Positions 7,140-15,430 of a stretch of 53,014 nucleotides of DNA are shown here, in pieces. Numbering within the stretch: position 1 is the first letter of the stretch; every line of letters starts with the position of its first letter. The notes under the pieces were generated by a model that did not search any database, was not told the DNA's origin, and saw only the letters and a list, made by a program, of their open reading frames with translations. Source of the DNA: Sedimentisphaerales bacterium (lineage in GTDB: Bacteria; Planctomycetota; Phycisphaerae; Sedimentisphaerales; SG8-4); NCBI GenBank assembly GCA_016928975.1, contig JAFGJR010000250.1, positions 1-53,014 of the forward strand. Reading direction: 5' to 3'. Made by a program: the position numbers and the translations under genes.

Positions 7140-8810
7140 ATGAGAAGTGACGCAGTCAAGAAGGGTTTCCAGCGTGCGCCTCACAGGGCGTTGCTTCACG
7201 CATGCGGCTTGAGCGACGCGGATATCGACAAGCCGTTCATCGGGATCGCCAACAGCTTCTGCGAGGTCGTTCCGGGCCACGTCCACCTGAACAAGGTCGG
7301 CCAGGTCGTCAAGGACGCCGTCCGCCAGGCCGGCGGCACGCCCTTCGAGTTCAATACCATTGCCATCTGTGACGGCGTCGCCATGGGCCACACCGGGATG
7401 AAATACTCGCTGGCCTCCCGCGAGATCGTCGCCGATTCGGTCGAGGCGATGGTCCGCGCCCACTGCTTCGATGGTCTGGTCTGCATCGCCAACTGCGACA
7501 AGATCGTCCCTGGCATGCTCATGGCCTCCGTGCGCCTGAACATCCCGACGATCTACGTCTCCGGCGGACCGATGCTGGCCGGCAAGACCGCCGACGGACG
7601 GCCCGTCGATTTGATCAGCATCTTTGAAGGCGTCGCCCAGTTCAAGATGGGCAAAATCACCCAGGCCCAGCTTGACGAACTCGAAGCGACCGGCTGCCCC
7701 ACATGCGGCAGTTGCTCCGGCATGTTCACCGCCAACTCGATGAACTGCCTGGCCGAGGCCATCGGCATGGCCCTGCCTGGCAATGGCACGATCCCCGCCG
7801 TCGACCCGAAGCGCCAGGATCTGTACAAGGCGGTCGGCAGGCAGATCATGGAGCTGGTCAGGAAGGACATCAAGCCGCTGGATATCATCAGCCTCAAGTC
7901 CATGGATAACGCCCTGGCCCTCGACATGGCGATGGGCGGCTCGACCAACACCGTCTTGCATACGCTCGCCATCGCCAGCGAGGCGGGCATTCAGTACGAC
8001 CTCGACCGGATCAACGCGATCTCCACGCGTTGCCCGAACATCTGCAAGGTCTCGCCGTCCACGAATAAAGTCCACGTCGAGGACGTCGATGCGGCCGGCG
8101 GCATCAGCGCGATCCTCAACGAGATCAGCAAGATCCCGAACCTGCTGAACCTCGATTGTCCCACGGTGACCGGCAAGACCCTTGGCCAGAACATTGCCAA
8201 AGCCACGATCAAGAACGCCGAGGTGATCCACCCGCTCGACAATCCCTACTCCAAGACCGGAGGCCTGGCTGTCTTACGCGGCAATCTCGCCCCCGACGGC
8301 GCGGTGATCAAGACCGCCGGCGTGGCGCCGAATATGCTCACCCATACCGGCCCCGCGATCATCTTCGACAGCCAGGAAGAGGCCGGGGAAGGCATCCTGG
8401 CCGGCAAGGTCAAGGCCGGAGATGTCGTGGTCATCCGCTACGAAGGTCCCAAGGGCGGCCCCGGCATGCAGGAGATGCTCAGCCCCACGAGCTACATCAT
8501 GGGCGCCGGCCTCGGCGAATCGGTCGCCCTGATCACGGATGGCCGCTTCAGCGGCGGCACGCGCGGCGCCTGCATCGGCCACATCAGTCCCGAGGCTGCC
8601 GTCGGCGGTCCCATCGCCCTGCTCAAGGACGGCGACATCATCGAGATCGACATCCCCGCCAACAAGATCAACGTCAAGCTGTCGGATGACGAAATGGCCA
8701 AGCGAAAGAAGTCCTGGAAGCCGCCCGAGCCCCGGATCAAGACCGGTTGCCTGGCGAAATACGCCGCGATGGCCACCAGCGCCGACACCGGCGCCGTCCT
8801 CAAGTGGTAG
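7140..8810 (+). CDS. ilvD: Dihydroxy-acid dehydratase
   Basis: The 556-residue enzyme catalyses the third step of valine, leucine and isoleucine synthesis, dehydrating 2,3-dihydroxy acids to 2-keto acids. Conserved motifs are [13 protein letters not shown] (about 38-50), [26 protein letters not shown] (Cys119), [19 protein letters not shown] (Cys186/189/192), EGPKGGPGM and TDGRFSGGT. The first and fourth motifs follow the E. coli-type iron-sulfur enzyme more closely than the PCN-containing [2Fe-2S] type. The start at [10 protein letters not shown] is preceded by GGAGAAG; an upstream in-frame start falls within the repeat-derived region. No other ilv or leu genes are next to it. Confidence 0.96.
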   Translation: MRSDAVKKGFQRAPHRALLHACGLSDADIDKPFIGIANSFCEVVPGHVHLNKVGQVVKDAVRQAGGTPFEFNTIAICDGVAMGHTGMKYSLASREIVADSVEAMVRAHCFDGLVCIANCDKIVPGMLMASVRLNIPTIYVSGGPMLAGKTADGRPVDLISIFEGVAQFKMGKITQAQLDELEATGCPTCGSCSGMFTANSMNCLAEAIGMALPGNGTIPAVDPKRQDLYKAVGRQIMELVRKDIKPLDIISLKSMDNALALDMAMGGSTNTVLHTLAIASEAGIQYDLDRINAISTRCPNICKVSPSTNKVHVEDVDAAGGISAILNEISKIPNLLNLDCPTVTGKTLGQNIAKATIKNAEVIHPLDNPYSKTGGLAVLRGNLAPDGAVIKTAGVAPNMLTHTGPAIIFDSQEEAGEGILAGKVKAGDVVVIRYEGPKGGPGMQEMLSPTSYIMGAGLGESVALITDGRFSGGTRGACIGHISPEAAVGGPIALLKDGDIIEIDIPANKINVKLSDDEMAKRKKSWKPPEPRIKTGCLAKYAAMATSADTGAVLKW

Positions 8811-8850
8811 GCAGTCGGCAATCTGGGACAGGAGAAAACGGAGTACGCAC

Positions 8851-9084
8851 ATGAACCAGCGAATTACGATTGATCCGGACATCTGCCACGGCCAAGCGTG
8901 CGTCAACGGTACACGTATTCCCGTCCACCAGATCGTACACATGCTTGCCAATGGTGACTCCATTGAAGATCTCCTGCGGGAATACCCGTCGCTGACGCGT
9001 GAGGATATTCTCGCTTGTCTCGACTATGCCGCCTCTCTGGCCGAGGAGCAGGTCACTCCCATTGGAGACGCAACATGGGAGTAG
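8851..9084 (+). CDS. DUF433 family protein (putative antitoxin, orphan)
   Basis: A 77-residue protein with the full DUF433 signature: ITIDPDICHGQACVNGTRIP, VHMLANGDSIEDLLREYPSL, then TREDILACLDYA. These proteins are usually antitoxins (VapB45-like fold) for a DUF5615 PIN-like toxin encoded directly downstream. Here only 57 bases separate its stop from a convergent gene, and no toxin frame is visible. It is preceded by GGAG-rich sequence and lies 40 bases after ilvD. It is most likely a solitary remnant of a toxin-antitoxin pair or a stand-alone regulator. Confidence 0.85.
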   Translation: MNQRITIDPDICHGQACVNGTRIPVHQIVHMLANGDSIEDLLREYPSLTREDILACLDYAASLAEEQVTPIGDATWE

Positions 9085-9141
9085 TCATAAGAACCTTGGG
9101 TGGGCCTCTTCCCATAGTCGTTCCCGACTTGAGCTTCTTCA

Positions 9142-9918
9142 TCACTGTGGGATGCCATCTACGTATCTGAAATAGTGCTCTATCATTGTCTGGGCGATGG
9201 CCATAGCTTCGTTCCGTTCCTCCCCGGTGGCATCGCGCAGCCCCGATAGGTGCTGGCCACGATGTCGGCTCTGCTTCAAGGGCTTGGTGCTGGATAGGAT
9301 ACCAAGACGGCTCCACTGTGCTTCCGTGATCTTCAATGCGCCCTTTGCCTTCTTCTTGCTGCCGAAGTGCGTTTGCAGGGCATCTCTGATTTCATACAAG
9401 TGAACGAGTAGGTTATTCGGATCGTCTATCGCGTTATTGTAGCTCTGAAGAATCCTCTTAGCTACGACATCGCTACGAGCGCACTTGGCCGCAAGATCAG
9501 CCAAGAAGCGCGCCCGCCTGACTCTCTCCGCGCGACCATCACTGATGACAGTGCCATCCCTGCTCGTCAACGTGACTTCTGCATGAGCGGAGGCCATGCC
9601 AACGACTTCCACGAATTCGATGAAGGTGTTCTGGCCTCCACTGGGATGTTGGTTGCGGATGGAGGCACGCGAAAGTGTGAAGGGCTTGGGAGACAAAAGC
9701 TGAACACCCATGAACCGGCTACTCAACTCCGCGTGCAGTTCGTCACAGAGTGAGGGCCGAGGGTCACCATATCCAAGGTCAACTTTGGCCGTGATCTTCC
9801 CATGCTCAATGGTCAAGTCACAATGCTCATGCCGGATCTGCACCGGCTCATCGAAGAAATTAGCAGGCGAGTATATCCACTCGATGAACCATTGCACCTG
9901 GTCGTTCTCGTGAGTCAT
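9142..9918 (-). CDS. Uncharacterised protein with C-terminal LYEIRDAL/RHRG-H domain
   Basis: This 258-residue protein is not one I can name. The N-terminal half (to about 110) is mixed strand and helix. The C-terminal half has DPNNLLVHLYEIRDALQTHF, then TKPLKQSRHRGQHLSGLRD and a final helix with ERNEAMAIAQTMIEHYFRYV. The R-x4-H in SRHRGQH and the surrounding helices resemble a HEPN-type RNase motif, which is suggestive only. The same C-terminal pattern is familiar from hypothetical proteins in accessory regions. It lies convergent to the DUF433 gene and beside two small toxin-antitoxin-type loci, which fits a defence or persistence neighbourhood. Confidence 0.6.
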   Translation of the reverse strand: MTHENDQVQWFIEWIYSPANFFDEPVQIRHEHCDLTIEHGKITAKVDLGYGDPRPSLCDELHAELSSRFMGVQLLSPKPFTLSRASIRNQHPSGGQNTFIEFVEVVGMASAHAEVTLTSRDGTVISDGRAERVRRARFLADLAAKCARSDVVAKRILQSYNNAIDDPNNLLVHLYEIRDALQTHFGSKKKAKGALKITEAQWSRLGILSSTKPLKQSRHRGQHLSGLRDATGEERNEAMAIAQTMIEHYFRYVDGIPQ

Positions 9919-10005
9919 GATGCACTTGCTCGCTGACAGCTCCAGGGAACAGACACCGGCCTTCGGCCGTCACATATGGGCACGACAAGCAACTGGCCTG
10001 AACGC

Positions 10006-10206
10006 TCACTTCTTGGCCTTCTTCCGCGTCGCTTTGCCCACTCGCTTGGTACGGCGCAGAGCAGCCTCGAAACGCCCAGGCACTGCCGCACGATCAAAGT
10101 AGGCCGTCGTTTCCTCAGGGGTTATTCCCTCGGTTTCCTTGGCGACAGCCCCGTTCCATTTCCGCGACTCGGCCACGGCACCGGACTACTTCATCCCGGG
10201 TTTCAT
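10006..10206 (-). pseudogene. Small gene interrupted by an in-frame TAG at codon 7
   Basis: A clear promoter ends six bases before an ATG at 10206. That ATG opens MKPGMK and hits TAG at codon 7. The same frame continues without a stop as SGAVAESRKWNGAVAKE, TEGITPEETTAYFDRAA and a lysine-rich tail ending at 10008. The KETEGITPEE-x-x-AYFDRA pattern resembles small antitoxin-like proteins. Either the gene is newly inactivated, or translation restarts at the GTG at 10176 to give 56 residues. It is too short for ordinary ORF lists. Real coding potential is inferred from the frame continuity and the promoter match. Confidence 0.45.
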
Positions 10207-10212
10207 GGATGA

Positions 10213-10240
10213 ATCATAGCACGTTTTGGGGGATCTACAA
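10213..10240 (-). promoter_or_regulatory. Predicted leaderless promoter of the small interrupted gene
   Basis: Minus strand TTGTAG, a 16-base spacer and TATGAT, then six bases (TCATCC) before the ATG at 10206. The geometry is the same as at hicB, brnT, smpB and ruvB. Confidence 0.5.
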
Positions 10241-10307
10241 GCGACGAGGGTACAGGCCGTCAGCGAGAATCTCACTGGAATCGTCCCAACTGCTTTGCTG
10301 ACAACGG

Positions 10308-10337
10308 TTTATCTGCGTCCATCGTCGTTCATCCGCG
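10308..10337. repeat. Degenerate decamer repeat (CGCNGATNNA)3
   Basis: On the minus strand three consecutive 10-mers read CGCGGATGAA, CGACGATGGA and CGCAGATAAA. The family resembles the CGCAGAT-type short repeats dispersed in many environmental genomes. The surrounding 10241-10486 stretch otherwise shows no supported gene. Confidence 0.55.
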
Positions 10338-10486
10338 GTTGTGTTACCTTGGCGATCCTCTGCGTCCTCGGCGGCACAGGGAGTCCGGGGTCGTGTGTTC
10401 ATTACTCACTATTCTGCGGCCTACGTTGCAGGCAGTCCAAGTCCTTGGGCGGAAGTGACCGGACGGCTTGCTCATCTGCGGCTCGG

Positions 10487-10705
10487 TTAGGAGGCCCAGG
10501 TGAGAGCGGGTCTCTTGCCGGTCTGGGCGCACTCGCGAAGATAGAGGTTGATCAGGTTCTGGTACGGGATGCCGGTCTCTCTGGACAAAGCCTTGAAGTA
10601 GTCGATCACATCCACGCCGAGACGCAGCGTCACCTGCTTTTTGAGGCGTTTGGCGTAGGGGTTCTTCCGGCCTTTCATGCTTGCGAAGTCGTACTCTTTT
10701 CTCAT
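10487..10705 (-). CDS. brnA: BrnA-family antitoxin
   Basis: The 72-residue protein starts MRKEYDFASMKGRKNPYA and then has KKQVTLRLGVDVIDYFKALS with IPYQNLINLYLRECA. This is a ribbon-helix-helix DNA-binding protein: the strand KQVTLRL pairs in the dimer and the following helices form the core. BrnA neutralises BrnT and represses the operon. Its ATG overlaps the 3' end of brnT by four bases. The C-terminus is short and complete. Confidence 0.88.
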   Translation of the reverse strand: MRKEYDFASMKGRKNPYAKRLKKQVTLRLGVDVIDYFKALSRETGIPYQNLINLYLRECAQTGKRPALTWAS

Positions 10706-10995
10706 GGCTCTTCCCGTGTATATCTCTTGGACTCGTTCTTCGTCGGCTTTCTGGCGGAGATGATCCGAATCCGAGTTCCATTCGCGCGTACGGCGTAATG
10801 GACAACCAGCCGCCGCAGACGCGAACTGATTCCTAACATCAGGAAACGGTCTTCGTCCGCCGAATGGTCGGGATCGAAGAATTCCGTGGCTCTCTCATCA
10901 AAGAACACCGTCATCGCCTCTTCGAAAGACACGCCGTGCTTCCTGACGTTCTGTGCCGCCTTGCGTTCATCCCACGAGAAGCGAATGTCCTTCAT
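10702..10995 (-). CDS. brnT: BrnT-family ribonuclease toxin
   Basis: This 97-residue toxin begins MKDIRFSWDERKAAQNVRKH, followed by GVSFEEAMTVFFDERA, RFLMLGISS, LVVHYAVRANGTRIRIISAR and KPTKNESKRYTREE. The RIISARKPTKNE-x-x-x-Y block is the BrnT signature with residues of the RelE-like active site. The gene order brnT then brnA and the overlap are standard. The promoter reads TTGACG-N17-TATAAT and stops six bases before the ATG, predicting a leaderless transcript. The system appears intact. Confidence 0.9.
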   Translation of the reverse strand: MKDIRFSWDERKAAQNVRKHGVSFEEAMTVFFDERATEFFDPDHSADEDRFLMLGISSRLRRLVVHYAVRANGTRIRIISARKPTKNESKRYTREEP

Positions 10996-11001
10996 AATTA
11001 C

Positions 11002-11030
11002 ATTATATTGCTTTGAGCATTATGCGTCAA
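11002..11030 (-). promoter_or_regulatory. Strong leaderless promoter of brnTA
   Basis: Minus strand TTGACG, a 17-base spacer and a consensus TATAAT, then GTAATT and the ATG of brnT. This is the closest consensus sigma70-type promoter in the window, and no ribosome-binding site could fit between it and the start codon. Confidence 0.75.
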
Positions 11031-11229
11031 CAGAGTTCTTCACGTTCTGCTTCACGCGGGGAGATGAGATTCGATTCTCGCCTGGTGTTGAAATCGATGA
11101 TCGTCTGAGATATGGTATGAGCGACCTTCTCCCTCCCTGAAAGAAGCAGGCGGGTGTCGAAGATGTCGATTGTGCAGGCATGGCCGTAGGCGGTTGCGGC
11201 GCCTGACTGCGGATGGTTGACGATTTGAT

Positions 11230-11258
11230 TTGACCGGGGGCGGGGGAGGCGGTAGGGT
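11230..11258 (+). promoter_or_regulatory. Candidate promoter of the purA block
   Basis: TTGACC, a 17-base G-rich spacer and TAGGGT lie 47 bases upstream of the purA ATG. The -10 is weak. The 11031-11229 stretch before it shows no gene. Confidence 0.35.
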
Positions 11259-11305
11259 AATGAGGTTTTGTGTTGAGATCGGTTGGTGGTTATAGGTACG
11301 TGCGC

Positions 11306-12586
11306 ATGAATATCTGTGTGGTCGGGTTGCAGTGGGGCGATGAAGGCAAGGGCAAGATCGTCGACATTCTCGCCGAGAAGAGCGATATCGTCGTTCGGTA
11401 CGGCGGGGGCTCCAATGCCGGCCACACGGTCGTGATCGGCGACGAGCGGTTTGCCCTGCACCTGCTGCCCAGCGGGTCGATCCGGCCGAACGTCGCGTGC
11501 GTGATCGCCAACGCTGTGGTCGTGGACCCCGATGTCCTCATCCACGAGATCGACGGCCTGGCCCAGCGGGGCATCTCGCTCGACGGCAGGCTCTATATCA
11601 GCGAGAACGCGCACGTCGTGCTCGAGTACCACAAGCGCGAGGACCAGCTTCGTGAGGAATCGCTGGGCAAGCAGAAGATCGGCACGACGATCCGCGGCAT
11701 CGGGCCATGCTACGCGGACAAGGTCGGCCGGAGCTATGCGATCCGCATGAGCGACTTTCGCAACCTCGACCAACTGAACGGCAAGCTGCGGACCATCCTC
11801 GACTACAAGAACAAGCTGTTCACGGCACTCTACGGCGCGGCGCCGATGAGCGTCGATGAGATCATGGCCAAGTGCAGGACGTATGCCCGGCGGCTTGCGC
11901 CACTCGTTACCGATACCACCGAGCTGCTGCACAACGCCATCTCCCAGGGCAAATCGCTTCTGTTCGAGGGCGCCCAGGGCTCGCTGCTGGACCTGGACCA
12001 CGGGACGTTCCCCTATGTGACGAGCTCGAATTCCAGCTCGCTGGGTTTGCCCTCCGGTTGCGGCGTCCCGGCGAGGATGGTGGACAAGTACATCGGCGTC
12101 GTCAAGGCCTACACGACGCGAGTGGGGGCGGGTCCGTTCCCGACGGAACTGGACGACGACATCGGCCAGTACATCCGCGAGCGGGGTCACGAGTACGGCA
12201 CGACGACCGGCCGGCCCCGGCGGTGCGGCTGGTTCGACGGCGTGGCGGCGGCGTACAGCATCAAGATCGGCTCGGTGGATTCAGTGGCCTTGCTCCATCT
12301 GGATACCCTGACCGGGCTGAAGGACCTGAGCATCTGCCGGGCCTACGAGATCGACGGCAAGGAGACGACGTTCTTCCCGGCCAATATCGACCGGCTTGCC
12401 CGAGCCAGGCCGATCTTCGACCGCTTGCCGGGCTGGCAGGAAGACCTTGGCGACGCGACGAGCTTCGGCGATTTGCCGGTCACCGCGAGGGATTACATCC
12501 GGCGCGTCGAGCAGGTCATCGGAAAGCCGATCGAGATGATCGGCGTCGGTCCCAAACGGACCCAGACAATCATGAGGACGGACTGA
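11306..12586 (+). CDS. purA: Adenylosuccinate synthetase
   Basis: The 426-residue enzyme joins IMP and aspartate with GTP hydrolysis in AMP synthesis. The N-terminal GLQWGDEGKGK (catalytic Asp12) and GGSNAGHTVV (His40) motifs, GTTIRGIGPCYADK, the QGSLLDLDHGTFPYVTSSN segment and EYGTTTGRPRRCGWFD are all present at the usual places. The start MNICVVGLQWG is typical; a TTG 12 codons upstream is less likely. It opens a co-directional plus-strand series running to recO, with uppS 39 bases downstream. Length is normal. Confidence 0.97.
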   Translation: MNICVVGLQWGDEGKGKIVDILAEKSDIVVRYGGGSNAGHTVVIGDERFALHLLPSGSIRPNVACVIANAVVVDPDVLIHEIDGLAQRGISLDGRLYISENAHVVLEYHKREDQLREESLGKQKIGTTIRGIGPCYADKVGRSYAIRMSDFRNLDQLNGKLRTILDYKNKLFTALYGAAPMSVDEIMAKCRTYARRLAPLVTDTTELLHNAISQGKSLLFEGAQGSLLDLDHGTFPYVTSSNSSSLGLPSGCGVPARMVDKYIGVVKAYTTRVGAGPFPTELDDDIGQYIRERGHEYGTTTGRPRRCGWFDGVAAAYSIKIGSVDSVALLHLDTLTGLKDLSICRAYEIDGKETTFFPANIDRLARARPIFDRLPGWQEDLGDATSFGDLPVTARDYIRRVEQVIGKPIEMIGVGPKRTQTIMRTD

Positions 12587-12625
12587 TTCACCGGGTCGTC
12601 CCCGCCTTCGTTGGGGAGGCAGATC

Positions 12626-13435
12626 GTGCCTATGCAAGGAATAGATCCCAGACTGGAAGCCACGGCGAAACGGCTGGAGGTGCCGGTTGAGCAGATGCCG
12701 CGGCATATCGCGATCATCATGGACGGCAACGGCCGCTGGGCCCAGCGAAAGGGATTGCCTCGCTACGAGGGTCACCGGGAGGGGGCCAAGACCGCCGAGA
12801 AGATCGCCCAGTGCTGCGTCGATTTCGGGATGCAGTCACTGACGCTGTATTCGTTCAGCATGGAGAACTGGAAGCGGCCTATGGCGGAAGTGAACGCCCT
12901 GATGCACCTGTATGCCGAGTATCTCGGCGCCATCCGGCCGCGCCTGATGAGGAACGATGTACGGCTGATCCATCTGGGCCGCTTGACCGGCCTGCCCGGG
13001 ATGGTCAGCAGCTCGCTGCTGGAGACGATGGACGAAACCCGGGCCAATACGGGCATGCAACTTGCAATGGCGCTGAACTACAGCGGGCGTGCAGAGATCG
13101 TCGACGCCGCCAGAGCGATCGCGCGGGCGCACAAGGAGGACCGGCTGTCACTGGACGAGATCGACGAGGACTGCATCAGTCAACACCTGTACACGGCCGA
13201 GATGGCAGATCCGGACCTGCTGATCCGGACGGCCAGTGAGCTTCGCGTCAGCAACTTCCTGCTGTGGCAGATCTCGTACAGCGAATTCTACGTGACGGAG
13301 ACGCTCTGGCCGGACTTCACGGAGCAATCGCTCGACAAGGCGATTCTGGCTTATGCCCACAGGGATCGCCGCTTTGGCGCCGTCAACGCCGATGTGCAGT
13401 CTCGCGGCCCCGCGGTCGATGTTGCCAGGCCGTGA
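12626..13435 (+). CDS. uppS: Undecaprenyl diphosphate synthase
   Basis: The enzyme condenses isopentenyl diphosphate units onto farnesyl diphosphate to build the C55 lipid carrier for peptidoglycan. HIAIIMDGNGRWAQRKGLPR with the catalytic Asp, TLYSFSMENWKRP, and DPDLLIRTASELRVSNFLLW with the basic binding residues are visible. The usual SGE of the last motif reads ASE here. GGAGG at 12615-12619 sits six bases before a GTG at 12626 and twelve before the ATG at 12632; I use the GTG. cdsA follows 50 bases downstream. UppS and CdsA are often neighbours. Confidence 0.95.
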   Translation: MPMQGIDPRLEATAKRLEVPVEQMPRHIAIIMDGNGRWAQRKGLPRYEGHREGAKTAEKIAQCCVDFGMQSLTLYSFSMENWKRPMAEVNALMHLYAEYLGAIRPRLMRNDVRLIHLGRLTGLPGMVSSSLLETMDETRANTGMQLAMALNYSGRAEIVDAARAIARAHKEDRLSLDEIDEDCISQHLYTAEMADPDLLIRTASELRVSNFLLWQISYSEFYVTETLWPDFTEQSLDKAILAYAHRDRRFGAVNADVQSRGPAVDVARP

Positions 13436-13485
13436 TCGGGTCGTTCTGATGGGGCGGCTCCGAGGGCCACCCTGGTAAAGATGCC

Positions 13486-14346
13486 ATGCTGAAATACAGG
13501 CTGCTCTTCGGGACGCTGATGATCGTACTGGTCACCGCCCTGATCATTCTCGACGGTTGGCTCGACGGCTCGCTGACTGCCTCCCCGGCCGACGACTGGC
13601 AGATCAAGGCGACTGTGCTGACGATCCTGCTGGCGGTCATTGTCGGCCTTGGCGGCTTTGAAATGTCTTCGCTGGCAGCGGCCAGAGGGCTCTTTATCCT
13701 GAATCCAGCCTCGATTATAGGACTAATTCTCCTGGCGACGACCTGGTATTGGACCCAGCTTCTCCATGTCTCCAACGGTTCGTATCTTCTGACTGTGGCA
13801 GCCTTTACGCTCGCCGGCATATTCGTTCAGCAGCACGCCAGGTTCGGCACGGACGGCGCCTTGGCCAACTGCGGGATCAGTTGTCTTATGCTGGCGTATC
13901 TGGGGGTGTTGACGGCGTTCGTGCTGGGCATCCGAATCAACTGGGGCGTCTGGCCGACGTTGCTGTTCCTGTTTGCTGTAAAGTGTTCTGATATCGGGGC
14001 TTACACACTCGGCAGACTGCTTGGCAGGCACAAGCTGGCCCCTCGAGTCAGTCCGGGCAAGACCTGGGAAGGGATGGCGGGGGCCGTACTGGTTGCCGCT
14101 ATCATAAGTCTCGCGTTTTCGCGCGTTCTGGGTATAATGGGGGTTTGGCCGGCATTGGTTTTCGGTGTGTGTATTGGCGTTGTGGGACAGTTGAGTGATC
14201 TGACGGAGTCGATGTTGAAACGCGATGCCGGGCAGAAGGACTCCTCGAACCAGGTGCCGGGGTACGGGGGTATACTGGACGTCATTGATTCGCCGTTGTT
14301 TGCGGCGCCGTTTGCGTATTGGTTTCTTGCGCTCGTGATGCGATAG
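13486..14346 (+). CDS. cdsA: Phosphatidate cytidylyltransferase
   Basis: This 286-residue integral membrane enzyme makes CDP-diacylglycerol from phosphatidate and CTP. It has about seven to eight hydrophobic segments. The CDP-diglyceride synthase signature is in the C-terminal third: SPGKTWEGMAGA, then LTESMLKRDAGQKDSSN and PGYGGILDVIDSPLF, with the metal-binding aspartates. It follows uppS on the same strand. The product feeds the pathway that includes PgpA encoded elsewhere in the window. Nothing is unusual in length or motifs. Confidence 0.94.
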   Translation: MLKYRLLFGTLMIVLVTALIILDGWLDGSLTASPADDWQIKATVLTILLAVIVGLGGFEMSSLAAARGLFILNPASIIGLILLATTWYWTQLLHVSNGSYLLTVAAFTLAGIFVQQHARFGTDGALANCGISCLMLAYLGVLTAFVLGIRINWGVWPTLLFLFAVKCSDIGAYTLGRLLGRHKLAPRVSPGKTWEGMAGAVLVAAIISLAFSRVLGIMGVWPALVFGVCIGVVGQLSDLTESMLKRDAGQKDSSNQVPGYGGILDVIDSPLFAAPFAYWFLALVMR

Positions 14347-14389
14347 GAGAGTCAAGAGCGAGACAAGAAGCGTTGTTGCGAGAGGTCAT

Positions 14390-15352
14390 TTGGAAGTCAC
14401 GGTACAACTGGATCCGGACAGACAACTGGAGTTGTTTGGTCCTGCCGACAGTCATCTTCGGCTGCTGCGCCGGTCTCTCGGCGTTCAGATCACGGCCCGT
14501 CACTCGGATCTGCACATTAGCGGCACGGACGTCAACGTGAGCCGGGCCACGGAGGTCATTGACCGGATGCAGAAGCACCTTCTCAAGCACCGGCAATTGA
14601 CACAGGACGACGTAACGGACTTCATTGAGGAAGAAGGGGCGCCGAGCGAAGGGGATAGCGAGCAGGCGATCAGCGTCTTCTCGAACAAGGTGGTCGAGCC
14701 CTCCACGGAGGGGCAGTTGAGATACATCGAGACAATGCGCAACAACGACATCACCTTCTGCACCGGCCCGGCAGGCACGGGCAAGACCTATCTGGCGGTG
14801 GCGGTGGCCGTGTCGATGCTCAAGAGGAAGCGGATTCGGCGGATCGTGCTGGCGCGACCCGCCGTGGAAGCCGGGGAGAAGCTGGGCTTTCTGCCCGGCG
14901 ACATCGCCGCCAAGGTGAACCCTTATCTTCGGCCTCTCTTCGACGCTATTGAAGACATGATGGACTTCGCCCAGATGCGCAAGTTCATGGAGTTGGACAT
15001 CATTGAGATCATCCCGCTGGCGTTCATGCGGGGTCGGACCCTCAACGAGGCCGCCATCATCTGCGACGAGGCTCAGAACACCTCCGGCTTGCAGATGCTG
15101 ATGGTGCTGACCCGCCTCGGACACGGCTCGAAGATGATCATCACCGGGGATATCACGCAGGTGGACTTGGCGGACAACCAGAGAAGCGGCATGGTCGAAG
15201 CGATGCAAATCCTCCAGCAGATCCACGGCATCGGAATCGTCGAGCTCAGCCAGCAGGACATCGTGCGGCATCGCTTGGTGCAGGACATCGTCGAGGCCTA
15301 CAAGACCCGACAGGACGTCCAGAGCCGCCGGCGGCGAGGGGAGATATCATGA
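14390..15352 (+). CDS. phoH: PhoH-family ATPase
   Basis: The 320-residue protein has an N-terminal KH-like region and a PhoH ATPase domain with Walker A GPAGTGKT (126-133) and Walker B IICDEAQN (223-230). LARPAVEAGEKLGFLPGD and TGDITQVDL are further family motifs. PhoH proteins are linked to RNA metabolism together with YbeY. The start is a TTG (LEVTVQLDPD) just after AGAGG. The order phoH, HD hydrolase, ybeY, corC is conserved across several phyla and supports a shared role in ribosome quality control or RNA maturation. Confidence 0.94.
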   Translation: MEVTVQLDPDRQLELFGPADSHLRLLRRSLGVQITARHSDLHISGTDVNVSRATEVIDRMQKHLLKHRQLTQDDVTDFIEEEGAPSEGDSEQAISVFSNKVVEPSTEGQLRYIETMRNNDITFCTGPAGTGKTYLAVAVAVSMLKRKRIRRIVLARPAVEAGEKLGFLPGDIAAKVNPYLRPLFDAIEDMMDFAQMRKFMELDIIEIIPLAFMRGRTLNEAAIICDEAQNTSGLQMLMVLTRLGHGSKMIITGDITQVDLADNQRSGMVEAMQILQQIHGIGIVELSQQDIVRHRLVQDIVEAYKTRQDVQSRRRRGEIS

Positions 15353-15430
15353 GCCACTTCGGACGGATCTCGGCAGGTTTTCGGCCGGCCGGATGTGCGG
15401 CAGGCGGGCTCTGTTTGCAGGATCGGCGCT

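Noticed and set aside
6978..8231. 417-codon minus-strand frame opposite ilvD
   Set aside because: Aspartate/valine/glycine-rich shadow of the ilvD codons; ilvD motifs are unambiguous.
11027..12190. 387-codon minus-strand frame opposite purA
   Set aside because: Shadow of purA with no domain of its own.
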